NCBI GenBank assembly: GCA_017311185.1
Contig: JAESUZ010003377.1
Location: 682,001 to 746,000 of the forward strand
Source of the DNA: Proteles cristata cristata
Lineage: Eukaryota > Chordata > Mammalia > Carnivora > Hyaenidae
DNA length: 64,000 nucleotides
Direction of reading: 5' to 3'
Notes under the pieces: model-generated
What the model saw: the letters and a program-made list of their open reading frames with translations, nothing else
What the model was told of the DNA's origin: nothing
Database searches by the model: none
In this document: positions 1 to 11,720 of the stretch, in pieces
Numbering within the stretch: position 1 is the first letter of the stretch
Layout of the letters: each line of letters begins with the position of its first letter
Position numbers and translations under genes: made by a program

Positions 1-136
1 AGACACAGAATCCAAAGCAGCTCCAGGCTCTGAGCTGTCAGCACAGAGCCCAGCGTGGGGCTCGAACCCACGAAGTGGGAGATCCTGACCTGAGCCGAAG
101 TTGGACGCTCAACTGACTGAGCCGCCCAGGTGCCCC
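1..136 (-). repeat. SINEC (tRNA-Lys SINE), cut by window edge
   Basis: Reverse copy of the carnivore SINE head and body, ending with the inverted head CCGCCCAGGTGCCCC at 122-136. B-box-like GGCTCGAACCC is present. The tail lies outside the window. Confidence 0.9.
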
Positions 137-705
137 ATGATTTTCCAAAGAGATTTTGAACACATAATGTACCCTTCTGAATGCACTAGCTGCACAGAGA
201 ATCCACCTGCAGCCGGCACTTCTGTCCACACAGGATTGCGTTTGTACCTCTCAGGGGGGCAGATCGTGACACCCGCCCGTCGGCCTGGATCTCCCCATAA
301 AGCCTTCATCCTGTAGATGCTGATTCTAACCAGGCTCAGAGTCAAAGATGAAAGCGAGCCAATTCTCCCGGTCTCCGCTCTTCTGGAGAAGGGTGGTCCC
401 GGCATTGCTGGGGCTCCCAGGCAACCGCCCCGCCTGCCGGCCCTGCTTCCTGCTCGCTTGGGTGTCCACGGAGGCCTGTGATGAGACCGTTCCCTGGCGG
501 GCTATCAATGTTCACCAAGTGCTTCGCGTCGGCTGTTCTCAGCTGGCTGTGATCATCCGCACCTTGGGTGTGAAATGACTTTGCATTTGGAACGGAGAAA
601 AAGATGTGGATGTGTGAACAGTAAAGCAAACCTTTGTTTTTCCAAGTGTGAGCTCCTCCGGCTGAGCTAAACACGTGTAATATTATAGCGGGAAGACTGT
701 GAACT
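137..705. other. Unrecognised flank sequence
   Basis: Between the edge SINE and the L1 tail I see no gene or repeat I can name. Confidence 0.4.
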
Positions 706-721
706 AAAACGAGTAGAGATA

Positions 722-866
722 CGAATGCTGAGAACAAACTGAGAGCTGAGGGGGGTGGGGGGAGGGGAGGGGGGAGATGGGCATGGAGGAGGGCACTTGT
801 GGGGAAGAGCACTGGGTGTTACATGGAAACCAACTTGACAATAAACTATAAAAAAATTTAAAAAAT
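722..866 (+). mobile_element. L1 3'-end fragment, 5'-truncated, with target-site duplication
   Basis: About 145 bp of a carnivore L1 3' end, with a G-rich run, then GAGCACTGGGTGTTACATGG and an ACAATAAA-type poly(A) signal and tail. It is flanked by AAAACGAGTAGAGATA (706-721) and AAAATGAGTAGAGATA (867-882), a 16-bp duplication with one mismatch. It is a normal dead-on-arrival insertion. Confidence 0.9.
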
Positions 867-882
867 AAAATGAGTAGAGATA

Positions 883-1734
883 TAAACATTTCTAGAAAAA
901 ATCCAGAATAGTCTCCCCATAAAACTTCTATGTGCTTGATAAAAAGAAGCCCCTATGACTATACACAAAGCTGTTCGGGAACTAGCGCTTAGCTTCCGGT
1001 CCCCCAGATGAATCGGTCGGCGGGTCCCCAGGGCACTTGTCCACTCATCCAGCCACGCGTCGAGGATTCCGTGAGTGGGAGTCTGAACTTGCTGAGTGTG
1101 AGCTGGGTATCTTCCCTGTTCAGTCTGTGGTCTGAGGGGCCATCCGGCAAAGGCGCAGCTTAGGAAGACAGGGGGAGGGTTTTCCTTGATGCATCTAAGA
1201 GGACTTCTCGGGAGAGGCTGATTCTCAGCGCAGAATCTCGAAGGAACACAACTTGCACATGCTTATTTGCAAGCAACAGAAATTGGAACTGGCTGATTGT
1301 TCCGAAAAGAGTATTATTAAAAGCTAACTGGGTCATTCACCAGAGGGCTGGGAGAGGAGCCACCCGCAATGTTCGTGTCCAGAACTGGCCTGATGGGATG
1401 TGCCCCTCTGTCGGGCACACCAACCGTGGACACCTGCCGCCGCCATGACTGGACGAGGAGGCCGCCCCGTGACCAGCGCTGCTGTCGCCTCCCTCTGCAA
1501 ATTGCTGGTCTATGAATCAGAGATCTGCGTGGCGGAAGCTAGCCACACGCCCGCATTTAGCTGCAAGAGAAGCTGTGAGTTTGCGTGCTCTGGGTTCCAA
1601 ATACAGCAAACGTGTTCTCTAAGCACCCAGAAAACGTAATAAAGCCATCACCACAGTGAAGAGGGTGCTCTAAGGAGAAACAGCCACAGGGAGCCCCAGA
1701 AATCGAGTTTCATGTCAGTTCTCCCTTACTTCTC
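883..1734. other. Unrecognised flank sequence
   Basis: Unique-looking sequence downstream of SH3BP4; no coding similarity or named repeat found. Confidence 0.4.
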
Positions 1735-1750
1735 CAAAGAGTCAAGTCTT

Positions 1751-1985
1751 TTTTTTTTTTTAATTTTTTTTATGTTTTTTTTTTTTTTAATTTATTTCTA
1801 GGAGACAGAGAGACAGCGTGAGCAGGGGAGGGTCAGAGAGAGAGGGAGTCACAGACTGAAACAGGCTTCAGGCTCCGAGCTGGCAGTCAGCACAGAGCCC
1901 AACGCGGGGCCGGAACCCGCGAACCGCGAGATCATGACCTAAGCGAAAGTCGGACGCTCAACCGACTAAGCCACCCAGGCGCCCC
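1751..1985 (-). repeat. SINEC, GGCAG-insertion variant
   Basis: A full-length reverse copy with long T-runs on the left (A-tail) and head GGGGCGCCTGGG on the right. It has the variant sites GAGCTGGCAGTCAGCACAG, CCTAAGCGAAAGTCGG and GACTAAGCCACCC shared with copies at 12325, 21636 and 46318. It abuts another SINE at 1986. Confidence 0.9.
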
Positions 1986-2157
1986 TCCTGTGTACTCTTA
2001 AGTGGGGGAGGGGCAGAGAGGGTGAGAGACTCCCAAGCAGGTGGTGTGCTGTCAGCACAGAGCCTGACACAGGGCTCAATCCCGTGAACTGTGAGGCCAT
2101 GACCTAAGCTGAAACTGAGAGTGATGCTTAACCAACTGAGCCACCCAGGCGCCCCTA
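1986..2157 (-). repeat. SINEC, older copy sharing a target-site duplication with the neighbour
   Basis: Reverse SINE body and head ending near 2156. The pair 1751-2157 is enclosed by a single 16-bp duplication CAAAGAGTCAAGTCTT (1735-1750 and 2158-2173), so one element was inserted into the tail of the other. Confidence 0.85.
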
Positions 2158-2173
2158 CAAAGAGTCAAGTCTT

Positions 2174-3157
2174 GAAAAAAATGCACAAAGGACTGTCATC
2201 GGCCAACATTTTACTTTGCCAAGAAAGGCATCAGAACCATAAGGCCTAGAGTTTACTGTCATTGTCAGTTACCAACATAAAGGACATTTTAACACCAAAA
2301 AGGAAAGAAGGGCTTAACCTCAGGATCAGGAGTAATTATTAGGTTGACATAAAGTTGGTTGAATGGAGGTGCTCAGTGCATTGTCCTTACTTCTCTGTTT
2401 CGTGTGGACGAGTGGAAGCTTCATCAGGGTCAGCAATGACCATGGGCAGGTGCTTGAGAACGCTCCGTTCATCTGCTTTAAACACAGGGGGCCGTGGAAG
2501 ATGGGGGGTAAGCAGATGGGGGCATGGGTCTCTATTTGAGGACTTGAGGGGCAAGCCTGGAGTTGCAGGTATGGGGGAGAGGTGTTGGTGGTCAGGGCTA
2601 AGGGAGGAGCCCCCGGAGAGAAATGGAAGGGTTAAATCAGAAGCCCTAATGACCAATAAGTTGGGAGAAAAGCACCAGTTTCTCAAATTCTTTCTTGGTC
2701 TCTTCTGACGATTGATGTGTCAATCTCCCTTCAGTTTCAAAGGTCTGGATCTTCCTTACTGGAATACAGAGTCCTGGAGGGCTAGGGGCTGGCTCTCCTG
2801 TCCCTTGACACTCTCTGTGCCCAAGACTGGCTTCCGGGTGATACATTGCAGGGGGGCAGCCCTTTGCTCCCCCCCACCCGCCCTATAAGGGGCCCGCATC
2901 ACACTGTGGCTCTTGCTGCACTCGCACTGTTTCCGTGGTCTTCCACTGACCCCCAAAGTGAAGACTATAAAGAAAGTTGTGCTACAAACATAGGACATGA
3001 GTATACAGATATTCTTCTGAAAAGCAAACCAATTCACATGGAAAATTCACAAACATGACTTTGGATATTTACAAAGTCACAGACACGGCCAGGGCATTTC
3101 TTTAAGACTCCCTTCTACCCCATTAGGTAGAATATTGGTTCAGAGAAAAAAAAGCTT
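2174..3157. other. Unrecognised flank sequence
   Basis: No gene or named repeat recognised between the nested SINE pair and the next SINE. Short open frames here have no family resemblance. Confidence 0.4.
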
Positions 3158-3174
3158 TAAAAATACTACTTTGG

Positions 3175-3336
3175 GGTGCACCTGGGTGGCTCAGTCGGTT
3201 AAGCATCTGACTTCGGCTCAGGTCATGATCTCACAGTTCGTGGGTTCGAGCCCCACATCGGGCTCTGTGCTGACATCTAGCTCAGAGCCTGGAGCCTGTT
3301 TCAGATTCTGTATCTACCTCTCTCTGCCCCTCCCCT

Positions 3337-3376
<40 letters not shown>

Positions 3377-3389
3377 AAAAAAAAAAAAT
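3175..3389 (+). repeat. SINEC with 17-bp target-site duplication
   Basis: Full-length copy with A-box (TGGCTCAGTCGG), B-box (GGGTTCGAGCC), CT microsatellite and A-tail. It is flanked by TAAAAATACTACTTTGG at 3158-3174 and 3390-3406. Confidence 0.93.
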
Positions 3390-3417
3390 TAAAAATACTA
3401 CTTTGGCTCATCTTCGG

Positions 3418-3640
3418 ACGCCTGGGTGGCTCAGCTGGTTAAGCGTCCGACTCTTGGTTTTGGCTCAGGTCATGATCTCAGGGTTCATGGGACTGAGCCC
3501 CATGTCGGGCTCTGTGCTGTCAGTGCAGAGCCTGGTTGGAATCCTTTCCCCCTCTTTCGCTGCCCCTCCCTTGCTCGTGCACACTCACTCTTTCTCTCTT
3601 TCCCTCTCTCTGTCTCAAAATAAATAAACTTAAAAAGAAA
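3418..3640 (+). repeat. SINEC full-length copy
   Basis: Head ACGCCTGGGTGGCTCAGC, body, CT-rich stretch and AATAAATAAA tail. It lies only 11 bases after the previous copy's duplication. Confidence 0.9.
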
Positions 3641-3658
3641 AAAAGAGGAAGATCTAAA

Positions 3659-3861
3659 TATATATATATATATGTTTATTTATTTATTTATTTAGTTTGA
3701 GCACAGGGTGAAGTGGGGTAAGGTAAGGGGAAGGGGCAGAGAGAGAATCCCAAGCAGCCTCCAGAGCCCATCACAGGGCTTGATCTCTTGAACTGTGAGA
3801 TCATGATCTGAGCTGAAATCAAGAGTTAGAGGCTTAGCCGACTAAGCCACCCCAGCGCCCC
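3659..3861 (-). repeat. SINEC, diverged reverse copy with TA/TTTA tail microsatellite
   Basis: The tail side has become (TA)n and (TTTA)n (3659-3694). The body has diverged (GGCTTGATCTCTTGAACTG), and the head ends as CCACCCCAGCGCCCC. Confidence 0.85.
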
Positions 3862-5502
3862 TGAAGGCTTTTGCTCATATGTTCAAGTGTACCTCGATAG
3901 AGCTGACATTTGTTAAAAAAGAAAAATTTTGGCGAAGTACAAATATGTTAAATACTGCAGGTTTTAGGGAAATGGACACAAAATAGTAAGTTTCACTATT
4001 GCACACACCCATGGAGCAGAGGTCCGAGACGGGCAGAAGAACAACTTGCCGGCCCCCAGGCCCCTTCCCGGAACGCAGCCGTCAACGGGAACCGGGCACC
4101 TGCTTCCCAGGCAACGGCCGTGAACTGTGGGGCTTCTCCCTGCTTCTGATGCGCAGGAGGGCACAGCTGGGGTGGCGGAGCTTTCATGTGCCACGGCGCC
4201 CGCTGGGCTTGTTTGCCGCCCACCTCCAGTGCCCTCCCCGCCCCCAGCCAACTTCCTCATCTTTGAAACCAAGGTCACCAGGAAGAGACCACAGGTGCGA
4301 GGCAAAGGCTGGGCATCTGGCCTCACAATTCCCCCCTAAATTCAGGTAACTTGAAGGTTTCAGATGATGCCATTTCAATCTATTTTACATAATACTGAAT
4401 TTTATTACAGCATAAATCGTGGGGCCAAACTGACAGTGTTTCCCTCGTGCCCAGAACTGAACTATTAGGAAAACTAATTGCTTTGGGGGTACACGTGAGT
4501 TCCACCCCTGCCATGTCGCCCCCTTGAACGCCTAACACTAAGCGGAGTCTGATGCCCTCACTGCTGGCCAATATGTTCACGCCGGTCATAAATCCGGCAC
4601 GAACACCACTCGTCCCCTCCAGCAGCCAAGCGATCCGCGTTCAGGATGCGCTTCTACTGCAGAGGTACGGTCCGTCCCCTCCGTCATACACTTGTGGCAC
4701 CAGGCTCTGGGGACCCTGTGACAAGTTCAGACACTGGACGCCCTCAAGAAGCTCAGTGTGGCTCCTTGAAGAAAGGGGAGGCGTTCTACCTTGCGGGGGA
4801 CAGCTCCAAGGCAGGGGACTGTGAGTGTAGGGGTGGTCAGGGAGCTCAGCCTGGGACGGCGTGTGGGAGGCACAGCCAAGGCGGAGGGTGAGCCCAGAGC
4901 TGACCGCACGGCGGGGGGCAGGAGGGGAGAGCGGGCCGCTGGCCGGAGGGGAGGGCACTGAGTAGTCAGTAGCGAGAGCAGGAGAGAAGGCAAAGGTCGT
5001 AGTGTGGTCATGACCTTCGCAATGGCTGGGAGAGCACAGGGCGCTGGGACCTGGTGACCCCTGGTGGGGAAGGTCAAGGCTGGGCTGGGCTGCCGCACCA
5101 GCTGACACAGGGGTGGGGCCTTGGGGACCACAGGCGATTTGACATGTGCCCCATGTGACATGACCCTGTGGTGGTCAAGTGGGGACCAAAGCGGGCATTT
5201 ATTATGGATAAGATGGTCTTCTTGGGAATTTAGAGTGTTTTTCAACCAAATCCTTTTCCTGAATACTTGGTCCTCAAAGACACCTGCAAACACCCTAACT
5301 TCATATGCAAATTACTATTGTTACAAGCATTGAAATTCACATCAAGAAAGAACTGGAGATTTTAACTGAGCTTCTTGGACCGGCCTAGAGAATATTTAGT
5401 AAAAATATAAAAGTCATCTGCTAAGCCAACCATCACACTATCATCCAGGGGTGGCTCTTTAGGGAGGGAGCCATTACTCTATGCACAGATAAAACACCGG
5501 GT
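3862..5502. other. Flank downstream of SH3BP4
   Basis: Unique sequence without recognised repeats. Minus-strand AATAAA hexamers (for example 5203-5198) leave open that a longer SH3BP4 3' UTR reaches here. Confidence 0.4.
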
Positions 5503-5521
5503 TTTATTGTTTGGTTGGGTA

Positions 5522-5734
5522 GGCGCACCTGGGTGGCTCAGTCAGTTAAGCATCCGACTTTGAAGCTCAGGTCATGATCTCATGGTCTGTGGGTTCGAGC
5601 CTTGCGTGGGGCTCTGTGCTGACAGCTCAGTGTCTGGAGCCTGCTTCTGATTCTGTGGCCCCCCCTCTCTCTGCCCCTCCCCTGCTCTCTCTCTCCCTCT
5701 CTCAAAAACGAATAATCATTAAAAAAAATCTAAA
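5522..5734 (+). repeat. SINEC with 13-bp target-site duplication
   Basis: Full-length copy flanked by GTTTGGTTGGGTA at 5509-5521 and 5735-5747. It sits just beyond the probable SH3BP4 3' end, on the opposite strand to the gene. Confidence 0.92.
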
Positions 5735-5814
5735 GTTTGGTTGGGTACAGAAAAACACACGCACACATAATAGGTTAAAATATCCAAATAAAATTTACTG
5801 CAACTTTTGTAGTA

Positions 5815-5820
5815 TTTAAT
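5815..5820 (-). promoter_or_regulatory. Candidate poly(A) signal ATTAAA for SH3BP4
   Basis: This is the first canonical-variant hexamer on the minus strand after about 1.7 kb of 3' sequence, followed by T-rich sequence (TTTTATTTGGATATTTT). AATAAA at 5508-5503 beyond the SINE is the main rival. No transcript evidence is available here. Confidence 0.3.
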
Positions 5821-6628
5821 TTGTGCTACAAGACATGGTGCATAGGAAACTATGTAAAGCCCCTGAGGAAGAATATCCATGGTTTAAGGTGCAACTGGTT
5901 TTCTTTCTTCTTTGGGGAGAAGGTGAGAGACGATCTCTGGGAAGAATGAGGGTGGAAAGGAGAAGGAGAATTTAAGGTTGTTTCATGTGATGGTCGGGGA
6001 ATTGTGGGTCCTGGTTCTTGCAGCATAAAAAATGTAGTGTTTTTCTAGGTGTTGTTTTTGTTTTCTAGCCAGGTGGTCTTCGGTATCTGAGTCAACAGGT
6101 ATAGAAGAATGTTTCAGCCCAATAAGGATCACACGCTGATTACACTAGTAATTAACAGAACGTGTTTCTAAACAGCAGGTTTAGAGAATGAGGCCTGGGA
6201 GCCCCCAACTGCCCGGTGCATGTGCCGACACATTCCCCGGAATCGAGTCTCCTGATTTGCCTGATAATTCTGGTTCTTCGGTCCTGCGCCTTCCTGTCTC
6301 CTGAGCTGCCACAGCCACCGTGCGACCACGGCCCCGACACTGCTCGCCATCCTCGGCCGCGCTGATGTAAAACTGTTAAGGTTGTCAGTGCACCATCCGC
6401 CAAGTCCCTGGATTTAGGCGGGACGCATTTTCAGTTTTAGAAAACCTACATCCTGCTCAGATAATCTTTACATTGTACCAAAAAAAAAAAAAAAAAGGGT
6501 GTCCCTTATGCTGCTATTTCCTAGGAGACTTGGGTGAACCAGGAAGGGAGGGAGAGGGGTTAGTTTCACATGGAACGGAGCGGAGTGAGGCCAGTGGCAG
6601 CAGGCACCTCTGCACACGCGTGTGTACG

Positions 6629-6700
6629 GGGGCTCCTCGTGGCCACCTCTCCTCCATGCCCGCAGGGGCTCCTCGTGGCCACCTCTCCTCCATGCCCGCA
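6629..6700. repeat. 36-bp tandem duplication
   Basis: Two identical copies of a unit starting GGGGCTCCTCGTGGCC, within the probable SH3BP4 3' UTR. Confidence 0.95.
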
Positions 6701-7524
6701 GGACAGCGGCATCTGAGAGCTGCGAGGACCCCGCACTGCACACGGCACTGTTCTCTTGACTGACCGGCCGCCTGGTGCCACGGAGAACGCCAGCTCCCGA
6801 CTGCTTCTCATCTCAAGGGTTTCCCTCTGCCCACGGAGGCTCACAGAAGGGTCGCAAGCGCTGTCGCTGGTCGTTTACTGTAACATGGGGCAAAGTACAG
6901 AAGAGAACGGAAGGACCTAGGGCATTCCCAGAACGGATGGGCGAGGGCTGCACTCACGTGCTGGAAAACCGTTATTTCCTATTCGATTTACCCTTTTTAC
7001 AAGAACAGAGCAAGGGGTCCAACATCGGAGGAAGCGCATCCCCGTGCTGACGGTTGAAATGCAAAGTGAGGCTGGGAGCCACCTTTAAATACATATATAC
7101 ATCTGGAACATAATTTAAAAAGGTCTTTATAGAACATAAAAACCTTACAACAGCATCCGCCCCTATGAAGGTGTTTTTGTTTTTTTTTAAACCTTTATGG
7201 TCCATTAAAAAAATGAGATACCACCTTTCTCATAGGCCTCCCCCCATACTTAAAAAAAAAAAAAAAGATTTTAAATTTAAATTTATGCCTAAGAAATAGA
7301 AAGCTATCTTGATTGGCGACGACCTGTAGAAATTCCCTTCAGCACCCCCTTCCCCCGCGATGGAGGGGGACGGTGGGACATTGTGTGTGCTTGGTCCGTG
7401 GGCGTGGGTCCAGCCGAGAGGGACCCCGGATGTGCCCGAGCAGCCGGCCCCTCTTGCCTCCCCCGCGGACGGGGGCGGGGAGGGGGTCTTGCCCCAGAGC
7501 AGCAGCGGGTGGGAGGGACCGCGC

Positions 7525-7749
7525 TCAAATGACATAGTCGTCATGGTCCACAGGACTGAAGGCGGCTGCCCTCAAGATGTCCAGGGAGTTCACCAGGATC
7601 AGAGTCCCCGTGAGGTGTTTCCAGCGTTTGGTGATGGGGTTTTTCATCTTGTCCAGGCCTATGTGCAGCTCCTGGATGACGTCCCGGTAGCTGTCCCCGA
7701 TCTGGTGGCTCCACGTTAGTAAAAAGTCATAGGCGGGTTTCCACATGGC
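7525..7749 (-). CDS. SH3BP4: SH3BP4 last coding exon (residues 889-962 and stop)
   Basis: The acceptor (GGACGACTCCAG, preceded by a strong CT-rich tract) ends at 7750. The exon starts with GCC (Ala) and then reads [20 protein letters not shown] to the C-terminal YVI and TGA at 7527-7525. It encodes the end of the death-like region, which is nearly identical to other mammals. The intron before it is short (785 bp). The internal ATG at 7746 is not a start; it is residue 890. Confidence 0.96.
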   Translation of the reverse strand, partial: AMWKPAYDFLLTWSHQIGDSYRDVIQELHIGLDKMKNPITKRWKHLTGTLILVNSLDILRAAAFSPVDHDDYVI

Positions 7750-10700
7750 CTGGAGTCGTCCAAAAGAAGAGGAGGGAGGGGGAAGGAAAGATTAGGGGAT
7801 GGCAAGAGATTTGATCCTATTATTTGATCCAATTACCTACGGCTCCTTCGCTCATTATTTATGCTTCTCTTTTGAGAGTGAGGAGCCCAGAGAATCAGGT
7901 GGAACGGACTCTGCCTGGGGCTGGCACACAGAGGGAACAGCGCGTCCCCTGCGCGAGCAGGTACGTGGCAAACGGTGTCTGAGCCAACAGGAAGGACCTC
8001 TCCCCTAACAATCCCTGTGGCACCTTCCACGTGGGCCATTTCTTTAGAAACTCAGTGCGTTAATAAAGGACGCCTTTATTCTCGGGCACTTCCTCCTTCT
8101 TGGGTCTCCCAGGCCTGGGCCATCTTTCCGGAAGCCTCACACGAGCTCCGAAAACAAGTGAGGGTACAAAGGACCTCTGAGCAGGAGCCCCGCCAATTGT
8201 GGCGGAGGTTACGGAACACACCAGGTACTGACCCAGCACAGCCCTGGGCGGAGACCCACCGCAGTGGCCACAAAGGGCTCCGTTCACCCATCTCCGCCCG
8301 ACAGGGAGATTTAAGATCAGGCCTGGCAGGGGCGGGCACTTCTGACCCCCACCTCCTGGCCCAGCGGCCGGGCCTCCATCAGAGCCTCCGGTCCCGGGGA
8401 GGGCCACCTGCGCCCTCAGCGAGAGCCGGCCATGTGGCGGGCACACGCCTCCTCCTGGGAACTCCTCCCTCCCTGTGGACACATGCGGGAGCGGCGGGGG
8501 GCGGTGCCCTGACTGCCTCCCTGCCCCCACTCACCTCGCTGTCCACGACCCCGTTCCGGTCCCGGTGGGGAGACTCGTACGCGTCCATCTGCTGCTTGGA
8601 CACCTTGGCGAGCTTCTCGGCCAGCTCCCGCCAGCGCTGGGCCACCTCCACCGCCGTGGTCAGGAGCACAAAGTCCTGGATGAGCCTGACCACCAGGCCC
8701 TGGCAGTCCATTTTCAGTAAGGCCTGGGGGCAGAGGGGCAGAGCACAAGGCAGGTCAGAGGGCAGGCTCTGATTCAGGCGGGGCTCCCCGCAGACGCGAT
8801 GCGCTCTTAGCCACGAACGTTCTAGGCCTGTAAAGCATCCCCTGGACTCCGGCGTGGCTGAGGGCACGGGGCAGAAGGAAAGCAATGGCTTGTGGCGTGG
8901 ACTGGCTTTGCCAGTGTTGTGCCACCAAATCCACGTCCGCCTGGAACTCAGAATGACTGCGTTTAGAAGCAGCGTCTTGGCAGATGTGATGAGTGACAAC
9001 CAGGTCACCGCAGGCTCGGGCAGCCCCTCTGTCCCTGCGAGGAGGAGGCAGACAGAAGGCGTCCCTGCTGTAAGGGCGGAGGCAGAGACGGGGTGAGGCA
9101 GCCACAGGCAGGGGGACCCGAGGGTTACTGTTGGAGCAACTGGGAGCCACAGCCTCCCTCAGAGCGCCAGCAGGACCCAGCCCGCGCATGCCTCCACACC
9201 GGGGAGCACAAGCTTCCGTCGTTCCGGGCCACCCAGTTTGCGGCACTTCGTCTGGGGGCCCCAGGATGCTGACCGCCGGCGAGAGGGCGGCTGAGGGCTG
9301 TCGGCCCTATTTCTGCACCCTGGGGACGCTGGCGGAAGACGCCCACGTGCCCGGGGCCTAGGGGATCAGACCTAGAGCTGGGCTGCTGGACGTGCTGAGG
9401 GCAGAGGGCTCGGCCGGGGGCCCCAGGCTCACGCTGACATCTGGGCGCTCGGGTTCAGGGTGCAAAGTGAAGGCCTCCTGTGGAGGAGGAGGCAATCGGA
9501 GAGGCCCGAGGCTGACCCTGGGGAGGCACCATCGGAACACTTTCCGGAATGGACACGATCGCTCCCTTGCCAAAGCTGCAAGAACTTTCTCGTGTGTCTT
9601 CAGGACAGGAGCCCCCAGCTCTGGAGGGACTCACTCCGGAGGGAAAGCAATGGCCTCCACCCCGGGCAGGAAGGAGGCAAGGCGACGGAGCAGGGCCCCG
9701 AACCAGCAGGTGGGCCACCCCGGGACCTGCTTCCCCAGCTAGGAAATGGGCTGAATCCACAGGCCAGTGTATTCTGTGCGACCCGGGACTGGGGTCTTAA
9801 AGAAACAGTCACACGGGCGCAAACCAGCAGGCTGGTCTCGGACTACACCCCGTTAGTGGGGAAAGCGGGCCTCAGGTGCGCCCGGAGACGGTTCCCCAGG
9901 TGAGCCTGGGATTACAGAGTCGCCCGGCGCCCATTCTGTCCCTCTGCGCCCTGTCTGTGCACCTGCTGCGGTCACCTCGCGATGCGGAAGAGCATGTTAA
10001 AAACCAAGGAAGCAGCCCTTTCCCGACTGGGCCGAACACGCAGCTTGTGGGAGAGCTGTGCCCGGTATTTTGTGAGGATGGCGGGTGGCCGTGGGTGCGG
10101 GCAGCTGCCGTCTGCCGGGTCGCTAAATTTAAAGGGCACGGCTAGAGGCGCCTGGGTGGCTCAGGCGTTTGAGCATCTGACTTCGGCTCAGGTCATGATC
10201 TCGCGGTCTGTGAGTTCGAGCCCCGCATGGGGCTCTGTGCTTGGAGCCTGGAGCCTGCTTCAGATTCTGTGTCTCCCTCCCTCTCTCTCTCCCCCTCCCC
10301 CAATCACGTGTTTTTCTCTCCAAAATAAATACATAGTAAATAAATAAACAAATAAATACAAATAAAGGGCACAGCTAATCTAGACCGACCGAATACCCTT
10401 GTTTACATTTCACGTTCGTGTTGGGGGAGCTTAACAATATGGAGGTTGGTGACTTTTTGGGCAATTTCCTGAGTGCATTAGCTGGCCACCCCAGGTCAAG
10501 CTCTGCAATTTTCTTAAGTTTCTTTATTTTGAAAGAGAGAGAGAGAGACAGAGCGTGTGAGTGGGGAGGGGCAGAGAGAGAAGGAGAGAGAGAATCATAA
10601 GCAGGCTCTGCAGTGACGCAGGGCTGGAACTCAGGAACCGCGAGATCATGATCTGAACCAAAGCCAAGATTTGGACGGTCACCTGACTGAGCCCTCCTGG

Positions 10701-11669
10701 TGCCCCAAGCTCTGCCAATGAAAACAGGGGTGAGGGACCAGTCTAGTCTCTGGGTCTCCAGGCTGGCAGGTGGCTGTAACTGAGGTCAGCCAGAAGTCAG
10801 CCTGAGGATCCCCTGGTCCTTTTCTGGTTTGTTTTGTTTCACATAAGCTGCTACTACTGCGTACTTACCGTGAGCCGGGCAGGGGCTCATTCGCCCCTCA
10901 GAGCCCCCAAAGCAGCCGAGCTCACCCCATTTTGCAGATGAAGCTGAGAGGGTGATGGAGAGGCCCCCACACTGAGTGAGCGTCCAGCCAGATCTGCCGG
11001 CCTGTCCTCTGCCCCGATGCAGACACTAGACACTCGGAGGTGCCTGGTGGCCTGTCCAGGGCCCCACCGCTCGGGGTGACAGAGGTGGAGGCAGGGCCAG
11101 GATTCCCGGCGCTCAGCCCACGAATGGCCTCCGTGGTTCTGCACGCACTTGCTACTCGGAATCAGGAATGAGACCAGATAAAACGCGGGTCTGGATTACG
11201 CTTCATTTCAGCTATTTATATATATTTCAGAAAATGGTCTATTCACAGAGCTGGGCGGTCGGTCCCTCGGTGTCCCCCCTCTGCTTCTGCTCACACAAAG
11301 CAAGCGCGTGTCTGTGTGCTCAGCTGCCTGGCTCTGGAGGTGGCCTCGTTTTCCAGGTAACAGAGACATGCCTCTGTCCCCCGGGGCGCTGGGCGAGGAG
11401 GGGGCTCCATCGCGCGGGGAGCACAGGGAAGGAGGCGCCTTCGTTTACTTAACTTCAGCTCCAGTGACACAGCTTTGATCGGGCCGGCACCGGCGTCAAC
11501 TGTCACAAAGCTGCCACACCACCAGCAAGAGGCAGTTTATGCATTTTTTTCAGGGCACGTTTTGGGTGCCACCAAGTCTGGGCAGTGGAAGGCTTCACGA
11601 TAGGAGACTCTGGCTGCAGCACTTTCCCTATAGCTTCCTCCTCAATTTTCGTGCATGTGTGTGCACGTG

Positions 11670-11720
<51 letters not shown>

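Larger units (their letters stand above)
5790..7524 (-). other. SH3BP4: Probable SH3BP4 3' UTR
   Basis: The sequence after the stop has no coding frame of interest. It contains A/T-rich runs (minus-strand T-run at 7253-7266) and mostly unique sequence. A minus-strand ATTAAA lies at 5820-5815 and AATAAA hexamers at 5508-5503 and 5203-5198; any of these could be the poly(A) signal. The end near 5790 is inferred from the first hexamer and not proven. A 36-bp tandem duplication (6629-6700) lies inside. Confidence 0.45.

Noticed and set aside
3135..3627. Short frames reading [24 protein letters not shown] peptides
   Set aside because: These are translations of SINEC elements; the same peptide recurs at 5574, 9982, 52531 and 60602.
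7975..8772. 265-codon plus-strand frame across an SH3BP4 intron and exon
   Set aside because: Runs antisense over coding exon 3 and the short intron; no similarity to a known protein.
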